60,805 nt of DNA, taken from Dehalococcoidia bacterium (lineage in GTDB: Bacteria; Chloroflexota; Dehalococcoidia; Tepidiformales; Tepidiformaceae). Positions 45,665-53,462 of this stretch are shown here, piece by piece. Below the pieces are notes generated by a model that made no database searches, was not told where the DNA came from, and was given only the letters and a program-made list of their open reading frames with translations. The stretch spans positions 1-60,805 of the forward strand of contig VXLW01000123.1 of assembly GCA_009841435.1 (NCBI GenBank). Direction: 5' to 3'. Position 1 is the stretch's first letter. Each line of letters begins with the position of its first letter. The position numbers and the translations under genes are program-made.

Positions 45665-46615
45665 ATGGACATCGGACTCGTCGTCGGGCCGTGGGGGGTG
45701 ACCTTCGAGGATGCCGTCTCCTCGATGCGGGTCACCGAGCAGCACGGGTTCTCGTCGTACTACCTGGGGGACCACTTCTACACGGTGAACCAGATCGACT
45801 CGCTGGAGCCATACATGCTGTTCGCGCTGGCGGCGCGCGAGACGGAGCGCATCCGCTTCGGCTCGCTGGTGACGCCGGTGATGTTCCGCCCGCCCTCGAA
45901 CGTCGGGCGGCTGGCGGCGCAGCTCGACGCCCTCAGCGGGGGGCGCTTCGTGCTCGGCCTGGGGATCGGCTGGAACGAAGGGGAGCACGCGGCCTACGGC
46001 ATCGCCTACCCGGCGCTCGGGGAGCGCTTCGACCGGCTCGACGAGTACATCCAGGTCATGCAGGCCATGTGGGGTGAGGGCCCCGCCTCGTTCGACGGGC
46101 GCTACTACCAGCTTCGCGATGCGGACGTACGGCCCAAGCCGCCCTCGGGGCGACCGTCGGTGCTCATCGCAGGCGGCGGCGAGAAGCGCACGCTACCCCT
46201 GGTGGCGAAGTACGCCGACGCCTGGAACGCGGTCGACCTGCCGCTCGACGACTACCGGCGCAAGAGCGAGATCCTGGCGACCGAGTGCGAGGCGGCCGGC
46301 CGCGATCCGGGCGAAATTCGCCACACGATGACGACGATGGGGCTCATCGGCTCGACCGAGGCGGAGGTGGAGGCGGCGACGCTGCTGCAGATGCAGCGCA
46401 TGCCCCCGCCGCCCGGCATGTCGCCCGCGGACTACCGCGAGATGCTGCGCGGGATCGGCGCGATCATGGGGACGCCCGACGAGATCGTGGACAAGCTCGG
46501 ACGGCTCGCTGAGGCGGGCATCGACGAGGTCCAGTTCACCTACTTCGACCTGTCCTCCGACAGCGTGCCCGCCTGGCTCGCGAGCGAGGTGATGCCGCAG
46601 GTCGCGGACCTGTAG
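45665..46615 (+). CDS. Luciferase-like flavin monooxygenase (LLM), tandem copy 2
   Basis: This also has 316 residues, with the same landmarks: FSSYYLGDHFYTVN, RFGSLVTPVMFRPPSNVG, VLGLGIGWNEGEH, IQVMQAMWGEGPASFDG and PSVLIAGGGEKRTLPLV. It is closer to copy 3 than to copy 1 in the middle (RYYQLRDAD). It lies 15 bases after copy 1, with GGGGCGGAGGCGG before the ATG, so it is in the same operon. Confidence 0.9.
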   Translation: MDIGLVVGPWGVTFEDAVSSMRVTEQHGFSSYYLGDHFYTVNQIDSLEPYMLFALAARETERIRFGSLVTPVMFRPPSNVGRLAAQLDALSGGRFVLGLGIGWNEGEHAAYGIAYPALGERFDRLDEYIQVMQAMWGEGPASFDGRYYQLRDADVRPKPPSGRPSVLIAGGGEKRTLPLVAKYADAWNAVDLPLDDYRRKSEILATECEAAGRDPGEIRHTMTTMGLIGSTEAEVEAATLLQMQRMPPPPGMSPADYREMLRGIGAIMGTPDEIVDKLGRLAEAGIDEVQFTYFDLSSDSVPAWLASEVMPQVADL

Positions 46616-46643
46616 GACCCGGAACCCGAGGAGGAATAGACGG

Positions 46644-47594
46644 ATGGATGTCGCGCTCGTCATAGGCCCGTGGGACCTCACGTTCGAGGAGGCGACCGCC
46701 TCGATGCGGACGACGGAGGAGCGCGGCTTCGCCTCGTGGTACCTCGGCGACCACTTCTTCTCGGTGAACCAGATCGTCTCGCTGGAGCCGTACATCCTCT
46801 TCGCGCTGGCGGCGCGGGAGACGGAGCGCGTTCGCATCGGCCCGCTGGTGACGCCGGTCATGTTCCGGCCACCCTCGAACGTGGGGCGGCTGGCGGCGCA
46901 GCTCGACCTGCTCAGCGGCGGGCGCTTCGTGATGGGGCTGGGGGTCGGCTGGCACGAGGGCGAGCACCGCACCTACGGCGTCGACTACCCCTCGATCAGG
47001 GAGCGCTCCGAGCGGCTCGACGAGTACATCCAGGTAATGCAGGCGATGTGGGGCGAGGGCCCCGCCTCGTTCGACGGGCGCTACTACCAGCTTCGCGAGG
47101 CGGACATGCGGCCCAAGCCGGCGCCGGGCCGGCCGACGGTGCTCATCGCGGGCGGGGGCGAGCGACGCACCCTGCCGCTAGTGGCGAAGCACGCGCACGA
47201 GTGGAACAGCGTCGACCTCTCGCCGGAGGTCTACCAGCGCAAGTGCGAGCAGCTCGCGGGCTACTGCGACGAGATCGGGCGCGACCCGGGCGAGATCCGG
47301 CACACCATGATGACGATGGGCCTGATCGGGGCGACCGACGCGGAGCTCGAGGCGGAGGCGGCGCTGCAGATGCTGCGGCGGGCCCCGCCCAGCCCCATGT
47401 CGCCGCCGGACTACATCGCCTCCCTGCGGCAGCGGGGCGCGATCATGGGATCACCGGACCAGATCGTGGACCGCATCGGCCAACTCGCGGAGTCGGGCGT
47501 CGACGAGGTGGTGTTCATCTGGTTCAACCTGTCGTCGAACGCCGTGCCCGACTGGCTCGCGAAGAACGTGTTGCCGCAGGTGGCGAAGCTGTAG
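46644..47594 (+). CDS. Luciferase-like flavin monooxygenase (LLM), tandem copy 3
   Basis: The third copy also has 316 residues. Landmarks are FASWYLGDHFFSVN, RIGPLVTPVMFRPPSNVG, VMGLGVGWHEGEH and PTVLIAGGGERRTLPLV. Variation among the three is highest in residues about 215-270, which is where substrate-binding loops lie in this fold. GGAGGAATAGACGG precedes the ATG, a strong ribosome binding site. Confidence 0.9.
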   Translation: MDVALVIGPWDLTFEEATASMRTTEERGFASWYLGDHFFSVNQIVSLEPYILFALAARETERVRIGPLVTPVMFRPPSNVGRLAAQLDLLSGGRFVMGLGVGWHEGEHRTYGVDYPSIRERSERLDEYIQVMQAMWGEGPASFDGRYYQLREADMRPKPAPGRPTVLIAGGGERRTLPLVAKHAHEWNSVDLSPEVYQRKCEQLAGYCDEIGRDPGEIRHTMMTMGLIGATDAELEAEAALQMLRRAPPSPMSPPDYIASLRQRGAIMGSPDQIVDRIGQLAESGVDEVVFIWFNLSSNAVPDWLAKNVLPQVAKL

Positions 47595-47609
47595 CCGGGA
47601 GCTACGGGG

Positions 47610-48041
47610 TCAGGGCTGGTTGACCGTCCGCTGGCTGCCCGCGCGCACGAGCTCGTGGCGCTTGATGCGCCACTGGCCGTCGTCGCCCCGGACCATGTCG
47701 TCCACGTAGGTGGCCCAGAGGGTCATGATCGCGTCGGGGTCTTCCTTCAGGACATGCGTGGCCTGGACGTCGGTCCGCGTGTGAGCGGTGTCGCCGTCGA
47801 TCTCGGCGACCTGGTTACCCATCATGTGCTGCGTGGCGGGGAAGTTCTCGAGGGCGGTGATGACGTAGTCGAGGTAGGCATCGGCGCCCTCGATGTTCTC
47901 GGGGCCGTAGCCCACGACGAGCACGTCGTCGGTGAAGCAGGAGCGGTAGCGGTCCATCTCGCGGGCGTCAACGGCGGTGCCGTACTTGACCAGGACGTCC
48001 ATGAGGGCGATGCGGTCGGCGAGGTACTGGGCGTCGGACAT
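47610..48041 (-). CDS. SnoaL-like / NTF2-fold protein
   Basis: The protein has 143 residues. It has the cone-shaped alpha+beta pattern of the SnoaL_4 family: ALMDVLVKYGTAVDAREMDRYRSCFTDD, then ATQHMMGNQVAEIDGDTAHTRTDV, then LWATYVDDMVRGDDGQWRIKRHEL. Members act as isomerases, dehydratases or small non-catalytic subunits. The position at the end of the monooxygenase cluster suggests a role in the same chemistry, but it is on the other strand. TAGAAT and GGGAGC lie upstream on the minus strand. Confidence 0.82.
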   Translation of the reverse strand: MSDAQYLADRIALMDVLVKYGTAVDAREMDRYRSCFTDDVLVVGYGPENIEGADAYLDYVITALENFPATQHMMGNQVAEIDGDTAHTRTDVQATHVLKEDPDAIMTLWATYVDDMVRGDDGQWRIKRHELVRAGSQRTVNQP

Positions 48042-48072
48042 GTGAGTGCTCCCTTCAGCTTGGGGCGCGATT

Positions 48073-48297
48073 CTACCGCGAGCCGGGGGGGCCGCCGCCC
48101 CGCAACCCGCTGATCCAGCCGCGGTCCATGGCCTCGAGGAAGATCAGGAGCGCGACGAAGACGGCGGTGATGGGCACGTCGCTCCACTGGGCACGGACGA
48201 TCTGCATGATGAGCAGCACGCCGAGGACGACGATGAGCACCATCCGCAGGTAGCGCCAGAAGCCTGCGAATCTCGATCGGCCTTCTTGCTGGGTCAC
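48073..48297 (-). CDS. Small two-helix membrane protein
   Basis: The protein has 74 residues with two hydrophobic segments (LIVVLGVLLIMQIV and ITAVFVALLIFLEAM). A basic N-terminus and a Gly/Pro/Arg C-terminus flank them. No family is recognised. The GTG start has TACACT 6 bases upstream on the minus strand (leaderless layout). Confidence 0.6.
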   Translation of the reverse strand: MTQQEGRSRFAGFWRYLRMVLIVVLGVLLIMQIVRAQWSDVPITAVFVALLIFLEAMDRGWISGLRGGGPPGSR

Positions 48298-48303
48298 GAG
48301 GCG

Positions 48304-48309
48304 AGTGTA
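48304..48309 (-). promoter_or_regulatory. -10 box, leaderless start of the small membrane gene
   Basis: On the minus strand TACACT is followed by 6 bases and the GTG at 48297. Confidence 0.4.
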
Positions 48310-48335
48310 GCCGTTCGCGCAAGGGAACGATCTGC

Positions 48336-48341
48336 CAGAAT
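48336..48341 (+). promoter_or_regulatory. -10-like box before the Nudix gene
   Basis: CAGAAT is followed by 6 bases and the ATG at 48348. The first T of the consensus is missing. Confidence 0.3.
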
Positions 48342-48347
48342 CATCAC

Positions 48348-48770
48348 ATGATGGAAAAGGCGTACGGATTCGTGGTTCGCGAGGGCGAGGAGGGGCGCGA
48401 GTTGCTCGTGTTCGAGCACGCGGGCGTGCCCGAGGCGGGCCTGCAGGTGCCAGGCGGGACGGTCAAGGTGGACGCCGGCGAGACGCCACTGCAGGCGGTC
48501 GCGCGGGAAGTGCTGGAGGAGAGCGGCTTGCCGCTCGGGGGGTGGGAGGGGGCAGCGGCCTTCGAGGCGAACGGCCAGAAGTGGCACTGCTTCGTCACGA
48601 CGCCGGCCCTCGTCCTGCCCGATACGTGGCGCTGCGAGCCCCTGGGGCCGGAGCGCGTGCAGGGGCTGCGCTTCGAGTATCGCTGGACACCCTTGGAGGG
48701 CGGGGACGAGCTCGCCGGGACGCAGGAGAAGGCGCGGCAGGCGGTGGCAGGGTTCGTCGCCCAGGGTTGA
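48348..48770 (+). CDS. Nudix hydrolase
   Basis: The protein has 140 residues. The Nudix box is present as GETPLQAVAREVLEESGL, with the REVLEESG core intact. The preceding glycine is two residues further away than in the standard G-x5-E because of a small insertion (VKVDA). The family hydrolyses nucleoside diphosphates linked to another moiety; the substrate here is unknown. The gene has its own promoter-like box just before the ATG, and ATG at 48351 is an equal alternative. Confidence 0.85.
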   Translation: MMEKAYGFVVREGEEGRELLVFEHAGVPEAGLQVPGGTVKVDAGETPLQAVAREVLEESGLPLGGWEGAAAFEANGQKWHCFVTTPALVLPDTWRCEPLGPERVQGLRFEYRWTPLEGGDELAGTQEKARQAVAGFVAQG

Positions 48771-48777
48771 GGCGGGG

Positions 48778-49068
48778 CTAGGCGGCCAGCGGCAGCTGCT
48801 CGACCGACCGGTTCGTGTGCGCCGGGTCGCCGATCTCGTAGTCGACGCCGTGGGAGTCCATGAACTCGGCAAGAGCCACGAGTCCCAGCCGCTTGACCCG
48901 CCGCACCAGGAGGATGTGGGCCTCGCCGTTCCGCGCTTCGGCCTCGTCCCGCGTGGCGCCCGGGGTCACGATTCCCGTCTCCAGGGCTTTCGTCGTCCAG
49001 TAGCCCTCGTGCTCGACGCTTCGCACGGTCACCTTGAAGTGAACCACCGCCTCGATCGCCTCGCTCAT
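48778..49068 (-). CDS. HicB-like protein (antitoxin fold)
   Basis: The protein has 96 residues. The pattern FKVTVRSVEHEGYWTTKALE, followed by GIVTPGATRDEAEARNGEAH, resembles the partial RNase H fold of HicB antitoxins (the GYWA-x-G-T-GDT-EEA pattern). No HicA toxin gene is next to it and it lacks an obvious C-terminal DNA-binding domain, so it may be an orphan or a DUF1902-type regulator. ATG at 49068 has AGGAGG 6 bases upstream. An AT-rich intergenic region lies beyond it. Confidence 0.6.
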   Translation of the reverse strand: MSEAIEAVVHFKVTVRSVEHEGYWTTKALETGIVTPGATRDEAEARNGEAHILLVRRVKRLGLVALAEFMDSHGVDYEIGDPAHTNRSVEQLPLAA

Positions 49069-49176
49069 GAGCGACCTCCTCACCCCGTCACTGAAAACTG
49101 TACACCTTTCATATCCATAAGGCAGATAGATTCGGTTAAGCAGACGGCGTCTTCACGCGGCGATCGACGGCTCTCC

Positions 49177-49182
49177 TATACT
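49177..49182 (+). promoter_or_regulatory. -10 box of htpX
   Basis: TATACT lies about 34 bases before the ATG, with GGAGGA between. TTCACG lies 19 bases upstream as a weak -35. The flanking region 49085-49140 is AT-rich and holds no other feature I can identify. Confidence 0.4.
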
Positions 49183-49215
49183 GGATCGTGGACTCACGGA
49201 GGAATCCCCACACCC

Positions 49216-50037
49216 ATGAACGGTATCAAGACCGGCTTCCTGCTCGCGGCCCTGACGGCGCTGCTCCTCTTCATCGGCTACGTGCTGGGCGGCACCGGCG
49301 GGCTCATCGTCTTCCTCATCATCGCGGCGGTCATGAACTTCTCCGCCTTCTGGTGGAGCGACAAGTTCGCCCTGCGCATGGCGGGCGCGCGCGAGGTGTC
49401 GGCGGACGAAGCGCCCGGGCTTCACGCGATGGTGGAGGAGGTCGCCTACCGCGCCTCCATGCCGATGCCGAAGGTCTGCATCATCGAGAGCGCCACCCCG
49501 AACGCCTTCGCCACGGGCCGCAGCCCGGAGAAGGGCGTCGTGGCCGTCACGACGGGCATCGTGCAGCTGCTCAACGAGCACGAGCTGCGCGCCGTGATCG
49601 GGCACGAGATGGCGCACGTGAAGAACCGGGACACGCTCACGAGCTCGATCGTGGCGACGATCGCGGGGGCGATCTCGATGATCTCGTTCATGCTGATCTT
49701 CTTCGGGGGTCAGCGGAACGCCTTCGCCGCGATCGCGATCATGGTCCTGGCGCCGATCGCGGCCTCCATCATCCAGTTCGCCATCAGCCGCACGCGCGAG
49801 TTCGCCGCCGACGAGACGGGCGCGCGCATCGTGCGCGACCCGCACGCGCTCGCGAGCGCGCTGCAGAAGCTGCACCAGGGCGTCGAGTTCGCGCCGATGC
49901 AGGAGACGCCCCAGCAGGAAGCGGTGGCGGCGCTCTACATCGTCCACCCCTTCCGGGGAGGCGGCATGGGGAAGCTGTTCAGCACGCATCCGCCGCTGGA
50001 GGAGCGCATCGAGCGGCTGCGGACGATGTCGCTGTAG
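49216..50037 (+). CDS. htpX: Membrane zinc protease HtpX
   Basis: The protein has 273 residues. Two N-terminal membrane helices (about 7-44) precede the protease domain with His130-Glu131-x2-His134 (GHEMAHVKNRD). A further hydrophobic pair follows, then SRTREFAADETGA with the third zinc ligand Glu, and FSTHPPLEERI near the end. HtpX degrades misfolded membrane proteins and is usually stress-induced. GGAGGAATCC precedes the ATG. It fits the family length and topology well. Confidence 0.94.
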   Translation: MNGIKTGFLLAALTALLLFIGYVLGGTGGLIVFLIIAAVMNFSAFWWSDKFALRMAGAREVSADEAPGLHAMVEEVAYRASMPMPKVCIIESATPNAFATGRSPEKGVVAVTTGIVQLLNEHELRAVIGHEMAHVKNRDTLTSSIVATIAGAISMISFMLIFFGGQRNAFAAIAIMVLAPIAASIIQFAISRTREFAADETGARIVRDPHALASALQKLHQGVEFAPMQETPQQEAVAALYIVHPFRGGGMGKLFSTHPPLEERIERLRTMSL

Positions 50038-50110
50038 CCGCCCGCTCCCATCTCCGCCGTTCCCCTGCACCCCCTGCTTCGTGCGGGACTGCCATCCGGC
50101 TGGTGACGCT

Positions 50111-50128
50111 ATAGAACAATAGTTCTAT
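50111..50128. promoter_or_regulatory. LexA-type (Cheo-like) box upstream of the HTH-ruvB genes
   Basis: ATAGAAC-AATA-GTTCTAT is a perfect 7+4+7 inverted repeat containing GAAC-N4-GTTC, the core of Gram-positive/actinobacterial LexA boxes. TATTCT at 50126-50131 may be the overlapped -10. ruvB downstream makes SOS control plausible. The alternative is autoregulation by the adjacent HTH protein. Confidence 0.5.
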
Positions 50129-50159
50129 TCTGCCTCCTCCCCACAGGAGGTGGAGCCCC

Positions 50160-50465
50160 TTGGACGAGAGCCCGATCCGCCGGCCCCGCATGGACGCACT
50201 GCCCGAGAACACCCGCTACCGCGATACCGGCTGCGACCTCTACCCATCCTGCCTGCGCTGTCCGTTGCCTCGCTGCCGCTACGAGGAGCCGGGCGGGGCG
50301 CCGGCGATGCTGCGCACGGGTCGCGACGCCACGATCGTGCGGCTCTCGCGGGAGCAGGGGCTGTCGGTCGACGAGCTGGCGGCGCGCTTCGGGCTCTCGC
50401 GGCGCACCATCTTCCGGGTGCTGCGCGCGGTCCGGCAGCGGGAAGAGCTGCAGGCGACGGGCTAG
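50160..50465 (+). CDS. Cys-rich helix-turn-helix protein
   Basis: The protein has 101 residues. The N-terminal half has GCDLYPSCLRCPLPRCRYEE, a four-cysteine cluster likely to bind zinc or an Fe-S centre. The C-terminal half is a helix-turn-helix (GLSVDELAARFGLSRRTIFRVLRAV). Similar Cys-cluster/HTH proteins occur in Chloroflexi and phage, to my recollection. The start TTG at 50160 has AGGAGG 9 bases upstream; ATG at 50190 is the alternative. It may regulate itself or ruvB through the inverted repeat upstream. Confidence 0.7.
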   Translation: MDESPIRRPRMDALPENTRYRDTGCDLYPSCLRCPLPRCRYEEPGGAPAMLRTGRDATIVRLSREQGLSVDELAARFGLSRRTIFRVLRAVRQREELQATG

Positions 50466-50491
50466 CGCTCGAACATCCGTTCCTGTCCGGG

Positions 50492-50497
50492 TAGACT
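50492..50497 (+). promoter_or_regulatory. -10 box, leaderless start of ruvB
   Basis: TAGACT is followed by 6 bases and the ATG at 50504. There is no ribosome binding site. It would let ruvB be transcribed independently of the HTH gene. Confidence 0.4.
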
Positions 50498-50503
50498 TGC
50501 GGC

Positions 50504-51607
50504 ATGGCCGCCGAGGAACGCGCGATCGACGGGGCCCTACAGGACGATGAGGAGCTCCAGGCGGAGCAGACCCTGCGGCCACAGCGGCTCGGCGACTTCC
50601 CCGGCCAGGAGCGCGTCAAGGAAGTCCTCGTGATCGCCATCGAGGCGGCGAAGAAGCGGGGCGAGCCGCTCGACCACCACCTCTTCTACGGACCGCCGGG
50701 GCTGGGCAAGACGACCCTGGCACACATCCTCGCGGCGGAGATGACCGCCCCCATCCGCACCACCAGCGGCCCCGCCATCGAGCGCCCCGGCGACCTCGCC
50801 GCCATCCTCACCAACCTGAAGGAAGGCGAGGTCCTGTTCATCGACGAGATCCACCGGCTGGCGCGGGCGGTCGAGGAGATCCTCTACCCGGCGATGGAGG
50901 ACTTCGCCATCGACCTCGTCATCGGCAAGGGACCGGGGGCGCGCTCCATCCGGCTGCAGCTCCCGAACTTCACCGTCATCGGGGCGACGACGCGCTACGC
51001 CATGATCAGCGCACCCCTGCGCGACCGCTTCGGCTCCGTCTACCGCCTGGACTTTTACGACGTGGAGGCGCTCACGACGATCGTGCGGCGCTCGGCGGGC
51101 CTGCTCGGGGTCGATCTCGCGAGTGAGGCCGCGGGCGAGATTGCGAGCCGCGCGCGGGGCACGCCCCGTGTCGCGAATCGCATCCTGCGGCGCGTACGCG
51201 ACTACGTGGAGGTGCGGGCGGGCGGGGTCGCGACGCTGGAGGCGACTCGCGAAGCAATCGACCTGCTGGAGGTGGACGCGCTCGGGCTCGACGTGAATGA
51301 CCGCCGCCTCCTGCGCGCCCTCGTCGAGCAGTTCGAGGGCGGGCCCGTGGGGCTGGAGACGATCGCGGCGGCCATCAGCGAGGAGTCGGACACGGTCTTC
51401 GACGTGTACGAGCCGTTCCTGCTGAAGCGCGGGCTGTTGAAGCGCACGCCGCGGGGCCGGATGGCCACGGCGGCCGCCTGGCGGCACCTCGGGATCGACC
51501 CGCCGGCGACGCCCGGGGCCAGCTCGCAGGGTGAGCTGTGGGGCGAGCCTGACGTAGACGAGAGGTTGTCCCTGAACACCCCCGCCGCCCATGATGAGCG
51601 CCGCTAG
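50504..51607 (+). CDS. ruvB: Holliday junction branch migration helicase RuvB
   Basis: RuvB is the hexameric AAA+ motor that drives branch migration with RuvA. The protein has 367 residues. Walker A is GPPGLGKT (63-70), Walker B FIDEIHRL (112-119), sensor 1 is in [12 protein letters not shown], the arginine finger in APLRDRFG, and the C-terminal winged helix contains [13 protein letters not shown]. RuvA and RuvC are not in the window. It follows the HTH gene by 38 bases. Confidence 0.97.
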   Translation: MAAEERAIDGALQDDEELQAEQTLRPQRLGDFPGQERVKEVLVIAIEAAKKRGEPLDHHLFYGPPGLGKTTLAHILAAEMTAPIRTTSGPAIERPGDLAAILTNLKEGEVLFIDEIHRLARAVEEILYPAMEDFAIDLVIGKGPGARSIRLQLPNFTVIGATTRYAMISAPLRDRFGSVYRLDFYDVEALTTIVRRSAGLLGVDLASEAAGEIASRARGTPRVANRILRRVRDYVEVRAGGVATLEATREAIDLLEVDALGLDVNDRRLLRALVEQFEGGPVGLETIAAAISEESDTVFDVYEPFLLKRGLLKRTPRGRMATAAAWRHLGIDPPATPGASSQGELWGEPDVDERLSLNTPAAHDERR

Positions 51608-52889
51608 ACGGCAGGCGAGGGAAACAGACGACGTGTTCCAGCGAACGGTGCTGCCCAACGGGCTGCGGATCATCACGAGCGAGATGCCGCAGACGCGGTC
51701 GGCCACGGTCAGCGTGTACGTGGGCGCGGGCAGCCGCTACGAGGTGGACGCGGAGGCGGGCCTCTCGCACTTCCTCGAGCACATGCTCTTCAAGGGCGCC
51801 TCGCGCCGGCCGACCGCCCAGGAGATCGCGGAGGCGATCGAGTCGGTCGGCGGCCTGCACAACGCCGCCACCGACCGCGAGCTGACGGTCTACTACGCGA
51901 AGACCCCCGACTTCGCCGCCCTCGAGACGATCGACATCCTCTCCGACATGGTGACAGCCCCGGAGATGGACCCGGTCGAGCTCGAGAAGGAGCGCATGGT
52001 CATCCTCGAAGAGCTGTCCAGCGTGGAGGACAACCCCGGCGAGCTGGCCGCCATCCTCGCCGACGAGACGCTCTGGCCCGACCAGCCGCTCGGGCGCAAC
52101 ATCGGCGGCGCGATGGAGACGGCGCGGTCGCTGCCGCTCTCCGCGGTCGAGCGCTACTTCCGCGCGCAGTACGTGCCCTCGAACATGGTCCTGTCGGTGG
52201 CGGGGAACATCACGCACGAGGCGGTGGTGGAGGCGGCCTCGCGCTGGCTCGGGCCCGCTCCCGAGGGCGAGGCCCACGCCTGGCACCCGGTCGAGCCGCG
52301 CGGCGAGTCCCCCCGCGTGGGCATCCGCACGAAGGCGACGGAGCAGGCGCACCTCTGCCTGACCTACCCCGCTCTGCCCCTCGGCCACGAGGACCAGTAC
52401 GCCGCCGGGCTGGTGAGCGCGCTGCTGGGCGAAGGCATGTCGAGCCGCCTCTTTTTGGAGCTGCGCGAGGAACGCGCGCTCGTCTACGACGTGCACTCCT
52501 ACATGAGCGAGTACCGCGACGCGGGCGCGTTCACCGTCTACGCGGGCTGCGACCCCTCGAACGCGCGCCTCACGCTGGAAGTCGCGCGAGAGGAGATCGA
52601 ACGCTTCCTCTGCGATGCCGGCGACGAGGAACTGGAGAAGGGCAAGCGCATGGTGGCGGGACGCATTCAGCTGCGCATGGAGGACACGCGCTCGGTGGCC
52701 GCCTGGCTGGGCGGCCAGGAGCTCGTCCTCGACGAGGTGCTCACGGTCGACGAGGTGGTGGCGATGGTCGAGGGGGTCACGCTCGACGACCTCCGACGCG
52801 TGGGCGGCGACCTCCTGCGGCCGGAGGCGGCGACGATCGCCGCCGTGGGGCCGTTCGAGGACGACTCGGTCTTCGCCGGCGTCATCTGA
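51591..52889 (+). CDS. M16 family zinc peptidase (processing-peptidase-like)
   Basis: The protein has 432 residues. The inverted zinc motif is HFLEH (His60, Glu63, His64) with a downstream glutamate in [13 protein letters not shown]. The second inactive domain contains [22 protein letters not shown], the conserved R/Y segment. Members cleave short peptides outside or inside the cell; this one has no signal peptide. The start is uncertain. ATG at 51591 overlaps ruvB by 17 bases, while GTG at 51633 would begin right before the first strand (TVLPNGLRI) with GAGGG upstream. Confidence 0.9.
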   Translation: MMSAARRQARETDDVFQRTVLPNGLRIITSEMPQTRSATVSVYVGAGSRYEVDAEAGLSHFLEHMLFKGASRRPTAQEIAEAIESVGGLHNAATDRELTVYYAKTPDFAALETIDILSDMVTAPEMDPVELEKERMVILEELSSVEDNPGELAAILADETLWPDQPLGRNIGGAMETARSLPLSAVERYFRAQYVPSNMVLSVAGNITHEAVVEAASRWLGPAPEGEAHAWHPVEPRGESPRVGIRTKATEQAHLCLTYPALPLGHEDQYAAGLVSALLGEGMSSRLFLELREERALVYDVHSYMSEYRDAGAFTVYAGCDPSNARLTLEVAREEIERFLCDAGDEELEKGKRMVAGRIQLRMEDTRSVAAWLGGQELVLDEVLTVDEVVAMVEGVTLDDLRRVGGDLLRPEAATIAAVGPFEDDSVFAGVI

Positions 52890-53314
52890 TGGCCGGCGGC
52901 GTCCTGCTCTCGGTGCACGTCGTGCCCGTGCTGGAGGGCCGCATCGTCGCCTTCGTCCTGGACCCGCCCGGACCGAAGGGGCGCTGGCTCCCCTGGACCG
53001 TGCTCGAGCAAGGCGCGAACCCGTACGAGATCGCCTCGACGATCATCGACGAGTGGTGCGACGGCGCCATGTCGGACCTGCGCCTCGCCGACGTCATCTC
53101 GCGGGAGGGCGAGGATGGCTGGGAGCTGGCGATCGTGTTCCGCGCCGAGCTGACGGCCCTGCCGGGCCACGAGCGGGGCGCCCCCCGCATCTGCGACGCG
53201 CAGGACCTCGCCGCCGTGCAGGGCTTCGAGGCGGTCGACCTCGAGCGCTGGCTGGGGGGTGGAAGCGCCGCCACCCCGGCAACGGAGGGGGACTCCCCGA
53301 AGCTCGTCTTCTAG
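52889..53314 (+). CDS. Conserved hypothetical protein
   Basis: The protein has 141 residues and probably a single alpha/beta domain: VLLSVHVVPVLEGRIVAFVLD, WLPWTVLEQGANPYEIASTIID and WELAIVFRAELTA. The strand pattern vaguely recalls a Nudix-like fold, but no Nudix box is present. It overlaps the M16 stop by one base (TGATG), so it is translated with the peptidase gene. The stop codon lies at the first unit of a heptamer repeat. Confidence 0.65.
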   Translation: MAGGVLLSVHVVPVLEGRIVAFVLDPPGPKGRWLPWTVLEQGANPYEIASTIIDEWCDGAMSDLRLADVISREGEDGWELAIVFRAELTALPGHERGAPRICDAQDLAAVQGFEAVDLERWLGGGSAATPATEGDSPKLVF

Positions 53315-53353
53315 TGGCTAGTGAATAGTGGCTGGTGGCTGGTGGCTGGTCCC
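53312..53353. repeat. Heptanucleotide tandem repeat, locus D
   Basis: Six heptamers: TAGTGGC, TAGTGAA, TAGTGGC, TGGTGGC twice, and TGGTCCC. The first TAG is the stop codon of the preceding gene. The unit is the reverse complement of that at locus C. Confidence 0.75.
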
Positions 53354-53462
53354 CTCCACCCCCACGCAGCCGAGCGCCCTCCCCACCCTTGGCGAGGCTC
53401 CTGTACCCTTAGCGGTCCGCGGGCGCTGCCCGCCACCAACGACCAATTCCCAGGAGAGAGCC

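Noticed and set aside
38214-53353. Heptamer repeats as a CRISPR array
   Set aside because: Units are 7 bases with no spacers, and no cas genes are present.
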